Origin: a virus
Length of the DNA: 36,409 bases
Strand: one strand, 5' to 3'
Virus record (IMG/VR): IMGVR_UViG_3300048924_000225
Location: 1 to 36,409 of that record
The notes under the pieces were generated by a model. The model saw only the letters and a list, made by a program, of their open reading frames with translations. It was not told where the DNA came from and did no database searches. The position numbers were made by a program, and so were the translations under genes. This document shows, in pieces, positions 13,617 to 22,023 of the stretch (the stretch's first letter is position 1; each line of letters opens with the position of its first letter).

Positions 13617-15151
13617 CGGCCGAAGTGCAAGAGCTTCAGGCGCCGGAGCCGTCCCAGCTGACCCAAGCCATCTTCATGGCCTACCAGGTCAAATGGGCAC
13701 AGGACCAGTCGCCGGTCAAGATCATGGAGAAGTCACGCCGCATCGGCCTGAGCTATGCCGAGGCCGCAGACGACGTGCTCTATGCGGCCAGTGCCGAGGG
13801 TGCCAACGTCTACTACATCTCCTACAACAAGGAGATGACGCAGGGGTTCATTCAGGACTGCGCGACCTGGGCCAAGGCCTTCAGCGCAGCGGCCAGCCAG
13901 ATCGAAGAGTCGGTGATCGAGGAGGAAGACAAGCAGATCCTCACGTACACCATCCACTTCGACAGCGGCCACAAGATCCAGGCGTTCACGTCCAACCCCC
14001 GCAACCTGCGTTCCAAGGGCCGACCTGGCGAGCGCCTGGTGATCGACGAAGCCGCGTTCGTGGACGGCCTGGCCGAGCTGCTCAAGGCCGCCATGGCAAT
14101 GACCATGTGGGGCGGGCAGGTCCGCATCATCAGCACCCACAACGGCGAGGACAACCCGTTCAATGAGCTGATCAACGATGTGCGAGCCGGAAGGTTGCCC
14201 TACAGCCTGCACCGCGTGGACTTTGACGACGCGCTGCGCGATGGTCTGTACCGCAAGATTTGCGCCGTCACGGGCCAGGCCTGGACGGTCGAGGGCGAAG
14301 CCAAATGGCGGGCTGAGATCATCGCGCGCTACCGCCCGAACGAGGATGAGGAACTGTTCTGCGTCCCGGCCCAGGGCGGCGGCGCGTGGCTGACCCGCGT
14401 TCAGGTCGAGGCGCGCATGGTCGAGGCGCCCGTTATCCGCTTCACGGGGACCAAGGAATTCAACAACGCCACGCCTGGCACGCGCGCCGTGCTCATGCGG
14501 GAGTGGATCGAGGCCGAGCTGCAGCCGCTGCTCAAGCGCCTGAACCCCGAGCTGCGCCATGCGCTGGGCATGGACTTCGCGCGCTCGGGGGACTTGTCCG
14601 TGCTCGCGCCCGTGGAGGTAGCCAGCAACCTGCATGAGCGCATCCCGTTCCTGGTCGAGTTGAAGAACGTGCCCTACAACCAGCAACTGCAGGTGCTGTT
14701 CGCGATCTGCGACGTGCTGCCGCGCTGCTCTGGCATCGTCATCGACAGCCGAGGCAACGGCAGCTACATCGGCGAGGCCGCAGAGGATCGCTACGGCTCC
14801 CTTGTGGTCAAGCTCATGGCAACCGAAGGCTGGTACCGCGACAACATGCCCGGCTACAAGGCGGCTTTTGAAGACGGGACGATCACGCTGCCCAAGCATG
14901 ACGGCCTGCTCGCCGACCACCGCGCAATCAAGCTGGTGCGCGGCGTGGCCCGCGTCCCCGAGGGCAAGACCGACGGCGACAGCCACGGCGACCGGGCCAT
15001 GGCCTGTGTCTATGCCCATGCCGCCGCCAAGCTGCAGATTGCGCCCATCGGCTACATGGAGGTGCCAGGCCATGTCCGGGGCTTCGACAACGTGGCCGAC
15101 CAGGAACGAGCGGACTACGACTTCCGCATTCCCGAATCAGAGGGCTGGTGA
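13613..15151 (+). CDS. Terminase large subunit (Mu gp28-like)
   Basis: A 512-residue packaging ATPase-nuclease. A Walker A-like segment is EKSRRIGLSYA (about 39-49), of the deviant type common in Mu-like terminases. Walker B is RLVIDEAAF (141-149) and the coupling motif is RIISTHNG (171-178). The C-terminal RNase H-like nuclease has its acidic residues in GMDFARSGD (D321) and IVIDSRGNG (D378). It translocates DNA into the prohead and cuts after a headful, probably including host DNA as in Mu. The GTG start at 13613 overlaps the small subunit stop. Confidence 0.93.
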   Translation: MTAEVQELQAPEPSQLTQAIFMAYQVKWAQDQSPVKIMEKSRRIGLSYAEAADDVLYAASAEGANVYYISYNKEMTQGFIQDCATWAKAFSAAASQIEESVIEEEDKQILTYTIHFDSGHKIQAFTSNPRNLRSKGRPGERLVIDEAAFVDGLAELLKAAMAMTMWGGQVRIISTHNGEDNPFNELINDVRAGRLPYSLHRVDFDDALRDGLYRKICAVTGQAWTVEGEAKWRAEIIARYRPNEDEELFCVPAQGGGAWLTRVQVEARMVEAPVIRFTGTKEFNNATPGTRAVLMREWIEAELQPLLKRLNPELRHALGMDFARSGDLSVLAPVEVASNLHERIPFLVELKNVPYNQQLQVLFAICDVLPRCSGIVIDSRGNGSYIGEAAEDRYGSLVVKLMATEGWYRDNMPGYKAAFEDGTITLPKHDGLLADHRAIKLVRGVARVPEGKTDGDSHGDRAMACVYAHAAAKLQIAPIGYMEVPGHVRGFDNVADQERADYDFRIPESEGW

Positions 15152-15312
15152 TGGGGAACAGGCGAGCCCAACAGCGGCCTTTTAAGCGATTTTCCGCCGG
15201 TGCACCTCTCCAGGCATCGGCATCGTCCTTTGCGGGCCTTGTAAACGCGCCTAAACGCATTGCCGTGCAAGCGGCGACCCAACGGCCCAACACAAAACCC
15301 GAATCGAGGTGA
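15151..15312 (+). CDS. Doubtful small ORF between terminase and portal
   Basis: A 53-residue frame whose ATG overlaps the terminase stop (TGATG) and which ends 5 nt before the portal start. The predicted protein (MGNRRAQQRPFKRFSAGAP and onward) is basic and low in complexity with no recognisable feature. The heptamer TAAACGC occurs twice close together near 15242-15258. The neat fit between two genes is the only argument for it; otherwise this is a 165-bp spacer. Confidence 0.25.
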   Translation: MGNRRAQQRPFKRFSAGAPLQASASSFAGLVNAPKRIAVQAATQRPNTKPESR

Positions 15313-15316
15313 ATCC

Positions 15317-16900
15317 ATGGCACAAAGCATGATCCTCGGCGCTGACGGCCAACCCATCGACCTGGGCGGCATGGACACGCCGCAAACCGCCCACCTGGGC
15401 CACCTGCAGCGCGAGCTGCAGACGCATCCAACCCGGGGCCTCACGCCTTCCAAGCTGGCCCAGATCCTGGACGCGGCCGAACAAGGCGACCTGACGGCCC
15501 AGTTCGACCTGTTCGAGGACATGGAGGAAAAGGACGGCCATATCGCCTCCGAGATGGGCAAGCGGCGCCGCGCCCTGATCCTGAACTGGGAGATCACGCC
15601 GCCCGAGAACGCCAGCACCCTGGAAAAGCGCAACGCCGAGCAGTTGGGCGAGCTGGTGCAGGCCATCCCGGACCTGGAGGATGTGATCTTCGACGCTACG
15701 GACGCCATCGGCAAAGGCTTTGCAAACCTTGAAATCGAATGGCACCGCGAAGGCAAGTACTGGGTGCCCAAGAGCATCACGCACCGGCCGCAGTCCTGGT
15801 TCCAACTGCACCGCGGATTCCGCCAGGAACTGCGCCTGCGCACCAACACCACCGATGCCGCAGGCATCCAGGGCGAGCCGCTGCGGCCGTTCGGCTGGAT
15901 TACCCACATCCACAAGGCCAAGAGCGGCTACCTGGAGCGCACGGCACTGTTCCGCCAGTTGGTCTGGACCTACCTTTTCAAGAACTTCAGCGTGGGCGAC
16001 CTGGCCGAGTTCCTGGAGATTTACGGCATCCCCGTGCGCCTGGGCAAGTACCCGCCCAACGCCAGCGAGAAGGAAAAAGCCACGCTGCTGCGTGCCCTGA
16101 TCGGGATCGGCCACAACGCGGCCGGCATCATCCCCGAGGGCATGCTGATCGACTTCAAGGACGCGGCCACGGGCGACCCCAAGGCCTTCGAGCTGATGAT
16201 CAGCTGGTGCGAGCGCAACCAGTCCAAGGTGATCCTGGGCGGCACGCTGACCAGCGGCGCCGATGGCCAGGCCAGCACCAACGCCCTGGGCAACGTGCAC
16301 AACGAGGTCCGCAAGGACCTGCGCGACGGGGATATCCGACAGCTCAACAGCACGATCACGCGCGACCTGGTCTATGCGATGGCCGCGCTCAACGGGCTGG
16401 CGCCGGACGGCATCCGCCGCTGCCCGCGCTTTGGCCTGATCACGGGCGAAACCGAGGATATCCGGGTGCTGTCCGAAGCCTTGCCCAAGCTGGTGAGCAT
16501 CGGCGTGCAGGTCCCGCAGGACTGGGCCAACAACAAGCTGGGCATCCCCATGCCGCAGCCGGGCCAGGTAGTGCTGGGCATGACGCCCGCCCCCGTGGTG
16601 CCGCCTGGCCGGGCGGCTCTCACCGCCCGGCAGCCGCTTCCGGCCGAGCTGACGCCCGCACAGGCCATGTATCCACAGCTAGCAACCAGCGCGTCGCAGG
16701 CCACTGGCCAATGGCTGGCGCAGATCCGCCGCCTGGTCGAAACCGCCCCGAGCCTGGAGGCGATCCGCGACGGACTGGAGCAGCTGCTGCCCGACATGAC
16801 GCTGGAGCAGTACGCGGCGGCCATGGCCGAAGCGATGACGGCCGCCCAGCTGGCAGGCCGCTACGACGTGTTGCAGGAAGCTGGAGGCATGCATGGCTGA
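15317..16900 (+). CDS. Portal protein (DUF935, Mu gp29-like)
   Basis: A 527-residue portal of the DUF935 family. It has the usual N-terminal LTPSKLAQILDAAEQGDL, then FDLFEDMEEKDGHIASEMGKRR, then ILNWEITPP (about 38-96). The central part includes DLAEFLEIYGIPVRLGKYPP, and near residue 320 GGTLTSGADGQASTNALGNVH. The C-terminal 90 residues are helical. The start at 15317 has GAGGTG 5 nt upstream. Twelve copies would form the ring through which DNA enters the head. It overlaps the MuF gene by 8 nt. Confidence 0.92.
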   Translation: MAQSMILGADGQPIDLGGMDTPQTAHLGHLQRELQTHPTRGLTPSKLAQILDAAEQGDLTAQFDLFEDMEEKDGHIASEMGKRRRALILNWEITPPENASTLEKRNAEQLGELVQAIPDLEDVIFDATDAIGKGFANLEIEWHREGKYWVPKSITHRPQSWFQLHRGFRQELRLRTNTTDAAGIQGEPLRPFGWITHIHKAKSGYLERTALFRQLVWTYLFKNFSVGDLAEFLEIYGIPVRLGKYPPNASEKEKATLLRALIGIGHNAAGIIPEGMLIDFKDAATGDPKAFELMISWCERNQSKVILGGTLTSGADGQASTNALGNVHNEVRKDLRDGDIRQLNSTITRDLVYAMAALNGLAPDGIRRCPRFGLITGETEDIRVLSEALPKLVSIGVQVPQDWANNKLGIPMPQPGQVVLGMTPAPVVPPGRAALTARQPLPAELTPAQAMYPQLATSASQATGQWLAQIRRLVETAPSLEAIRDGLEQLLPDMTLEQYAAAMAEAMTAAQLAGRYDVLQEAGGMHG

Positions 16901-18131
16901 CGCGGCCTATGGATCGCTGCCGTTTCGGGAGCAGGCCGAGTTCTTTCGGCGCAAGCTGAACCTACCCACGACGAGCTGGACCGACATCTACACCCAGGAG
17001 CACGACTGGGCTTTCGTGGTCGCAGGGGCCAACCGGGACGCCATCGTGGCGGACTTCCGCGCTGCGGTTGAAAAAGCCATCACTGGCGGCTCCACCCTGG
17101 AGGACTTCCGCCGCGACTTCGACGCCATCGTGGCCCGTCACGGCTGGGACTACAACGGTGGGCGCAACTGGCGCAGCCGCGTCATCTACGACACCAACCT
17201 GAGCACCAGCTACGCGGCCGGGCGCTGGGAGCAGCTGCAGGAGGCCCCGTACTGGCAGTACGACCACAGCGATTGGGTGGAGCACCCCCGCCAGCAGCAT
17301 GTGGCTTGGGACGGCCTGGTGCTGGCCCGCGATGATCCGTGGTGGCAGACCCATTTCCCGCCCAACGGCTGGGGGTGCCAGTGCTCGGTGCGCGGCCTGT
17401 GGCCACGAGACCTGCAGCGCCTGGGCAAGGCCGGGCCCGACCAGGCGCCCGGCGTCGAGCTGGTGGAGCACACCATAGGCCAGCGCAGCCCCCTCGGGCC
17501 GCGCACGGTCACGGTGCCGCAGGGGATCGACCCGGGTTTCGAGTACGCACCGGGCAGCGCCAGGCTGGTGAGCGCGATCCCGCCGCAGAAGCCGAATCCC
17601 CCTGTGCCTGGCAGCGCGGGCGGCCACGGCCTGCCGAACCTGCGCCCTGCGGAGCCACTGCCACCACCCCGGCCCGTGTCACCCGACGTGCTGCTGCCCC
17701 AGGGGCTGGCGCCGGAAGCCTACGTGCGCGGGTTCCTGGAGCCCCTGGGCGCCACGCTGGAGCAGCCGGCCATCGTGCGCGATGTGATTGGCGAGCGCCT
17801 GGTGGTCGGCAAGGAGCTGTTCCAGACGGCAACGGGCGAATGGAAGGTGCTCAAGCTCGGCCGTGAGCAGTTCCTGCCGCTGCTGGCCCAGGCGCTGCAG
17901 GACCCTGACGAGGTATGGGTGCGCCTGGAGTGGATGTACGCGCTGCAGATGGCCGTCGTGCGGCGCCGCTATATCGCGCGGTTCGCTGTCGAGGGGCAGG
18001 AGGTGCCGGCGCTGGTGGTGTTTGAGCGGGGCGATGACGGGTGGGCAGGCGTCACGGCGTTTCAGGGAGCGGCCCAGACCGCCGACGATTGGCGCGTGGG
18101 CCTTCGCCTGTATGCCCGGGACCAGCAATAG
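16893..18131 (+). CDS. MuF-like head morphogenesis protein with C-terminal PBECR2-type domain
   Basis: A 412-residue protein in two parts. Residues 1-230 are the Mu F (gp30)/SPP1 gp7 minor head domain, with its signature HPRQQHVAWDG and PPNGWGCQC (131-164). A Pro-rich linker spans about 231-268. The C-terminal part (about 275-412) contains VRDVIGERLVVGKELFQ, KVLKLGREQFLPLL, DPDEVWVRLEW and VVFERGDDGWAGVTAF. That is the layout I know from PBECR2 (phage Barnase-EndoU-ColicinE5/D-RelE-like nuclease) domains fused to MuF proteins. The protein is carried in the virion, so the tail domain could enter the next host with the DNA. The nuclease activity is a family-level proposal. Confidence 0.85.
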   Translation: MADAAYGSLPFREQAEFFRRKLNLPTTSWTDIYTQEHDWAFVVAGANRDAIVADFRAAVEKAITGGSTLEDFRRDFDAIVARHGWDYNGGRNWRSRVIYDTNLSTSYAAGRWEQLQEAPYWQYDHSDWVEHPRQQHVAWDGLVLARDDPWWQTHFPPNGWGCQCSVRGLWPRDLQRLGKAGPDQAPGVELVEHTIGQRSPLGPRTVTVPQGIDPGFEYAPGSARLVSAIPPQKPNPPVPGSAGGHGLPNLRPAEPLPPPRPVSPDVLLPQGLAPEAYVRGFLEPLGATLEQPAIVRDVIGERLVVGKELFQTATGEWKVLKLGREQFLPLLAQALQDPDEVWVRLEWMYALQMAVVRRRYIARFAVEGQEVPALVVFERGDDGWAGVTAFQGAAQTADDWRVGLRLYARDQQ

Positions 18132-18148
18132 CTGGCCGAGAAATGGCG

Positions 18149-18176
18149 AACCCAGCACGGCGCCACATGCTGGGTT
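18149..18176 (+). other. Perfect stem-loop after the MuF gene
   Basis: AACCCAGCA (18149-18157) and TGCTGGGTT (18168-18176) form a perfect 9-bp stem with a 10-nt loop in the 122-bp gap between the MuF gene and the gpG-like gene. No T-run follows, so it may be a weak terminator, a processing site or an mRNA end stabiliser. The rest of the gap holds only the downstream ribosome site. Confidence 0.5.
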
Positions 18177-18253
18177 CCTCCAGGGGTGGGGTCGGTTGGC
18201 CTGGCACGGTCTTCCCCCCTGATGAGTTGCCGCTATTTTAGGAGATCCGCAAT

Positions 18254-18808
18254 ATGGCTGGAGCCCATTTTTCTGTTGACGTTCTTGCAGGCGATGCCGA
18301 CGCACAGTTGCAACGCCTGGATGACTCGCTCGGCAACACGGCACCTCTGGTTGCGCAGATCGGGGAGTATCTACAGAGCGCCACTGAATCAAGGTTTCGC
18401 ACACAAACGGGGCCAGAGGGCACGGCTTGGCAACCACTGACGCCGCGCTATCTGCGCCGCAAAAAACGCAACAAGGACAAAATCTTGACTTTGGACGGGT
18501 ACTTGCGCAGGTTCATCCGCTGGCAGGCAGACGGCACAGACGCGGTGCTTGTGGGAACAGACAGAAAATACGGAGCGATCCACCAGTTCGGCGGCAGCAT
18601 CAACATGCCAGCCCGTCAGGCGACGGTGCATTTCGGCGCGGGCAAAGCCAAGAATTTGTTCGTCAAAAAGAAAAAGGCAGCTACCAGCCGACAGGTGACA
18701 GTCGGCGCGCACAAAGTCACGATGCCCGCCCGGCCGTACCTCGGTCTGGCCGAGGCTGACACTGTCGAAGTAACGCAAATCACCCTCGACTGGCTCAAGG
18801 CCCGGTAG
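18254..18808 (+). CDS. Virion morphogenesis protein (Mu gpG-like)
   Basis: A 184-residue protein of the phage virion morphogenesis (gpG) family. It has the family layout: an N-terminal dimer region, ESRFRTQTGPEGTAWQPL (45-62), RRKKRNKDKILTLDG, then YGAIHQFGG (about 97-105), and a C-terminal MPARPYLGL (about 155-163). GGAGATCC precedes the ATG at 18254. In Mu-like phages it sits between head and protease genes and takes part in assembly or head completion. Confidence 0.88.
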   Translation: MAGAHFSVDVLAGDADAQLQRLDDSLGNTAPLVAQIGEYLQSATESRFRTQTGPEGTAWQPLTPRYLRRKKRNKDKILTLDGYLRRFIRWQADGTDAVLVGTDRKYGAIHQFGGSINMPARQATVHFGAGKAKNLFVKKKKAATSRQVTVGAHKVTMPARPYLGLAEADTVEVTQITLDWLKAR

Positions 18809-18823
18809 ACAATTGGGCAGGTT

Positions 18824-18842
18824 GTGCCCTCGGCCAAAAGAC
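18824..18842 (+). promoter_or_regulatory. Late-module boundary repeat, copy 2 (protease/capsid genes)
   Basis: GTGCCCTCGGCCAAAAGAC matches copy 1 at 10523-10541 base for base over 19 bp. It lies in the short gap between the gpG-like gene and the protease gene, where Mu has the late promoter PI. The spacing to the next start differs from copy 1 (22 against 63 nt). Confidence 0.55.
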
Positions 18843-18864
18843 CGCAGCGCCCCCGCCGCCGACC

Positions 18865-20007
18865 ATGGCGGGCATGTCCTCCAAAACACCCCGCATCGCC
18901 GTTCTGAGTGCCGCCCTGGCCGCCAGCTGCGCCGCTGTGGCCGCCTGCAGCTTCGCCGCGCTGGCCCAGCCCGATGCCAACGGCCGCTATCTGCTGCAGG
19001 TCACACCTGGCCAGGACTTCACCCCCAGCGATGGCCGCGAAATGGACGTGCCCGCATGGCGCATCAATGCCGCCATCGCCGCCCAGGTCATCAGCCGCCA
19101 CAACGCCGAGCAGCCCCTGGTCATCGACTACGAGCACCAGACCCTCCACAAGGAAGCCAACGGCCAGCCCGCGCCGGCTGCGGGCTGGATTCACGGCCTG
19201 CGCTGGATCGAGGGCCAGGGCCTGTTTGCCGAGGCCACGCTGACCAAGCACGCCAAACAGGCCATCGATGATGAGGAGTACCTCTACTTCAGCCCCGTGT
19301 TCCTCTATGCGCCCGACACGGGGGAAGTGCTGAAAGTGACTATGGGCGCATTCACCAACAACCCGGCGATTCACGGCATGCAGGCGCTCAATGCCATGCA
19401 GGCGGCGGCATCGGCGCGGTTTTCTCCCACCAAGACCCCCTCCGAGGAATCCATGACGCTGCTTTCTACGCTGCTGGCCAAGCTGGGCCTGCCCGAAACC
19501 ACGACCGAACAGGCTGCCCTGACGGCCGTGCAGGCGCACAAGGAAATCGCCGATGCCGCGCGCCAGGCGCTGGCGCTCAAGGCCGAAGACGGCGCCCCTG
19601 CGGTCACTGCTGCCTGCAGTGCCCTGACCACCAAGACGCCTGACCCGGCGAAGTTCGTGCCCGTCTCCGCGCTGCAGCAGGTGCAGGACCAGCTCGCCGT
19701 TCTGACGGCGCAGCAGCAGACCGATCAAGTCGAAAAGCTGATCGCCCCAGCGCTGGCCGATGGCCGCCTCCTGCCGGCGCTGGAGCCCTGGGCGCGCGAC
19801 CTGGGCAAGGCCAATCTGGCGGCGCTCAGCGCCTATCTGGATAAGGCCCCGCCTGTCGCAGCGCTGTCCGGCACCCAGACCGGCGGCAAAACGCCGAATG
19901 GCGTGGAGACCACCGGGGCCAGCGGCCTGACCAAGGACGAGCTGGCCACCTGCTCGGCAATGGGGATCGAACCCGAGGCGTTTGCCAAGACCAAGGCCAG
20001 CGCCTGA
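18865..20007 (+). CDS. Prohead protease with overlapping scaffold (Mu gpI/Z-like)
   Basis: A 380-residue protein of the Mu gpI type. The protease domain (about 35-180) contains PLVIDYEHQTLHKEANG, AAGWIHGLRW and EYLYFSPVF, with the Asp/His and Ser-Pro motifs of this phage protease family. The C-terminal half (from about 197) is Ala/Gln-rich and helical, as expected for scaffold. An in-frame ATG at 19453 (MTLLSTLLAKLG) with GAGG 5 nt upstream could produce the scaffold separately, as gpZ is made in Mu. The N terminus (about 8-35) is hydrophobic and Ala-rich, which is odd for a cytoplasmic protease; an internal start may be used instead. Confidence 0.88.
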   Translation: MAGMSSKTPRIAVLSAALAASCAAVAACSFAALAQPDANGRYLLQVTPGQDFTPSDGREMDVPAWRINAAIAAQVISRHNAEQPLVIDYEHQTLHKEANGQPAPAAGWIHGLRWIEGQGLFAEATLTKHAKQAIDDEEYLYFSPVFLYAPDTGEVLKVTMGAFTNNPAIHGMQALNAMQAAASARFSPTKTPSEESMTLLSTLLAKLGLPETTTEQAALTAVQAHKEIADAARQALALKAEDGAPAVTAACSALTTKTPDPAKFVPVSALQQVQDQLAVLTAQQQTDQVEKLIAPALADGRLLPALEPWARDLGKANLAALSAYLDKAPPVAALSGTQTGGKTPNGVETTGASGLTKDELATCSAMGIEPEAFAKTKASA

Positions 20008-20044
20008 GCGCACGCCTTCCTGAAACCCAAACCGCAGGATCACC

Positions 20045-20449
20045 ATGCCCAGCCTGACCGAAGACCGCAACACCCCGCGCCGTGGCGCCACCGTCCAGGT
20101 GGGCGACACCGTCGCCGCCGCCATCATGGCTGGCGCCATGTACACGCTGGACGCCACGGGCGCAGCCAAGCCCTCCGTGGCCGCCGACAAGAAGCCAGTG
20201 CGCGCCGTGGCCACTTGCCGTGCTGCAGTTGGCGACAGCCTGGTGCGCGGCGAGCGCTCCACCTTCCGCTTCGACAACAGCGCGGGCGCCGCCGAGATCA
20301 AGCGCGCGGACATCGGCGCCAACGCCTATGTCGCCGACGATCACACCGTCTCCAAGACCGGCTCCAGCATCGCGGGCGAAGTCATCGACGTGGACGACGT
20401 GGGCGTCTGGGTCGCCATCGGCACCGCCGCCGTGCCCACCACCGCCTGA
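20045..20449 (+). CDS. Head decoration-like protein (DUF2190-type)
   Basis: A 134-residue beta-rich protein with repeated short strands and turns: GATVQVGDTVAAAIMAGAM, VGDSLVRGERSTFRFDNSAG and GANAYVADDHTVSKTGSSIAGEVIDVDDVGVWVAI. This pattern is that of DUF2190-like capsid decoration proteins, which stabilise the expanded head. It lies between protease and major capsid, the standard place. Confidence 0.75.
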   Translation: MPSLTEDRNTPRRGATVQVGDTVAAAIMAGAMYTLDATGAAKPSVAADKKPVRAVATCRAAVGDSLVRGERSTFRFDNSAGAAEIKRADIGANAYVADDHTVSKTGSSIAGEVIDVDDVGVWVAIGTAAVPTTA

Positions 20450-20485
20450 CCCCTGGCCGCTCCCCATCAACGCAGAGGCATTGCA

Positions 20486-21394
20486 ATGCAGATCACACCA
20501 GCAAACCTGAAAACCCTTTTCACGGGCTACAAGACCGCCTTCCAAGGTGGCCTGGGCCAAGCCGCCAGCCAGTACCAGCAGATTGCCACGGTCGTTCCCA
20601 GCACGACCGCCGCCGAGGAATATGGCTGGCTGGGCAAGCTGCCGGGCATGCGCGAATGGATTGGCGAGCGGGTCATCCACGGGCTGCAGAGCCATGGCTA
20701 CACCGTCAAAAACAAGCCTTTCGAGCTGACGGTGGCGGTTCCGCGCACTGCCATCGATGACGACACCTATGGTGTCTACACGCCGCTCATGACCGAGCTG
20801 GGCCGCTCTGCTGCCGCCAACCCGGACGAGCTGACCTTCGGCATTCTCAAGGCGGGCGACAGCACGGCCTGCTATGACGGCAAACCCTTTTTCGCAGCCG
20901 ACCACCCGGTCAAAGACGAAAAGGGCAAGCTGCAGGCGCAGTCCAATGCCGACCTGGGCGGCAATGGCGAAAAGTGGTACGTGCTCGACACCACTCGGGC
21001 GATCAAGCCCCTGATCTTCCAGGATCGCAAGAAGCCCAACTTCGTGGCCATGACGGCCGAGACGGACCCCAACGTCTTCACTAAAGCCGAGTTCGTGTAC
21101 GGCGTCGATTCCCGCTGCAATGTGGGCTTCGGCTTCTGGCAGATGGCTCAGGTGTGCGACAAGGAACTGAACGCCGAGAACCTCTGGAAGGCGATCAAGG
21201 CTATCGGTGGCCGCAAGGGCGAAAACGGTCGTCCGCTGGGCCTGCGCTCCAACATCCTCGTGGTGTCCGCCAACCTCGAAGACCGTGCCAACCAACTGCT
21301 CACGGCTGACCTGGTGCCCAACGCTGCAGGCACCGCAACGGAGGCAAACACCCTCAAGGGCCGGCTGACCCCCATGGTCGTGCCCTGGCTGTAA
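20486..21394 (+). CDS. Major capsid protein (Mu gpT-like)
   Basis: A 302-residue major head subunit of the Mu gpT family. It shows the N-terminal pattern ITPANLKTLFTGYKTAFQGGL, the central WLGKLPGMREWIGERV (about 48-63), the stretch PFELTVAVPRTAIDDDTYG (75-93) and the C-terminal ILVVSANLEDRANQLLTA. The length matches the family (about 300). It forms the icosahedral shell with an HK97-type fold. GCAGAGG upstream can serve as ribosome site. Confidence 0.93.
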   Translation: MQITPANLKTLFTGYKTAFQGGLGQAASQYQQIATVVPSTTAAEEYGWLGKLPGMREWIGERVIHGLQSHGYTVKNKPFELTVAVPRTAIDDDTYGVYTPLMTELGRSAAANPDELTFGILKAGDSTACYDGKPFFAADHPVKDEKGKLQAQSNADLGGNGEKWYVLDTTRAIKPLIFQDRKKPNFVAMTAETDPNVFTKAEFVYGVDSRCNVGFGFWQMAQVCDKELNAENLWKAIKAIGGRKGENGRPLGLRSNILVVSANLEDRANQLLTADLVPNAAGTATEANTLKGRLTPMVVPWL

Positions 21395-21493
21395 CCCGAC
21401 ACCCCCAGTGGCGTGCGGCATTCGCCGCGTCTGCGGCCGGGGGCGGATAGCCCGACCACAAGCACCTCCCCGGCAACCCGAATTTTTGAAACC
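21395..21493. other. Intergenic spacer between head and tail modules
   Basis: This 99-bp gap separates the capsid gene from the first connector gene. It contains a small stem GCGGC-ATTC-GCCGC (21415-21428) and GC-rich sequence but no T-run and no copy of the late-module repeat. In Mu a late promoter lies near the head-tail boundary; none can be recognised here. Confidence 0.5.
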
Positions 21494-22012
21494 ATGCCCT
21501 ACATCGCACTCTCCGCGCTTGCAGAGCGCCCCGGCGTCCGCGAACTGGCACAGGTGGCCAGCTCCGAGCACAAGCGCATCGTCGACTCCGAGCTGATGGA
21601 CGCCACGCTGCGCGGTGGCGACCGCAGTGCGTGGAGCGCCGATGAAGTGGCTGAAGCTGATGAGGCAAAGGCCCGCATCACCGATGCCATCGCCGAAGCC
21701 GACGCCACCATCGACGGCTTCCTTGCGCGGCGCGGGTATGCGCTGCCGCTGCAGCCCGTGCCGACCATCGTGGCGGGCTGGAGCCGGGCGATCAGCCGCT
21801 ACCTGCTGCACAAGAGCCGCATCAGTCTGGAGTCCAACGACCCCATCGTGCGCGACTACCGCGACGCGCTCAAGCTGCTGCAGCTGACGGCGGACGGCAA
21901 GTTCTCCCTCGGCGCGGACGACACCGTGGCAACTGGCGGCAGCTCGACCGATGTGCGGTTTGCCGGAGCGCCCACCGTATTCGGCCGCGACCAGTTGCGC
22001 CATTTCCGCTGA
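21494..22012 (+). CDS. DUF1320 protein (Mu gp36-like connector)
   Basis: A 172-residue protein starting MPYIALSALAERPGVRELAQ. The segment IDGFLARRGYALPLQPVPTI (about 75-94), then WSRAISRYLLH, is the DUF1320 pattern (gp36 family), a head-tail joining protein. The C-terminal Gly/Ser/Thr-rich tail with RFAGAPTVFGRDQL is typical. Next in line is the tail terminator gene. Confidence 0.88.
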   Translation: MPYIALSALAERPGVRELAQVASSEHKRIVDSELMDATLRGGDRSAWSADEVAEADEAKARITDAIAEADATIDGFLARRGYALPLQPVPTIVAGWSRAISRYLLHKSRISLESNDPIVRDYRDALKLLQLTADGKFSLGADDTVATGGSSTDVRFAGAPTVFGRDQLRHFR

Positions 22013-22023
22013 GGCAAGCAGGC

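Noticed and set aside
19826-22003. Minus-strand frame of 725 residues opposite decoration, capsid and DUF1320 genes
   Set aside because: It runs across three recognised plus-strand genes and their gaps; composition and context fit a shadow.
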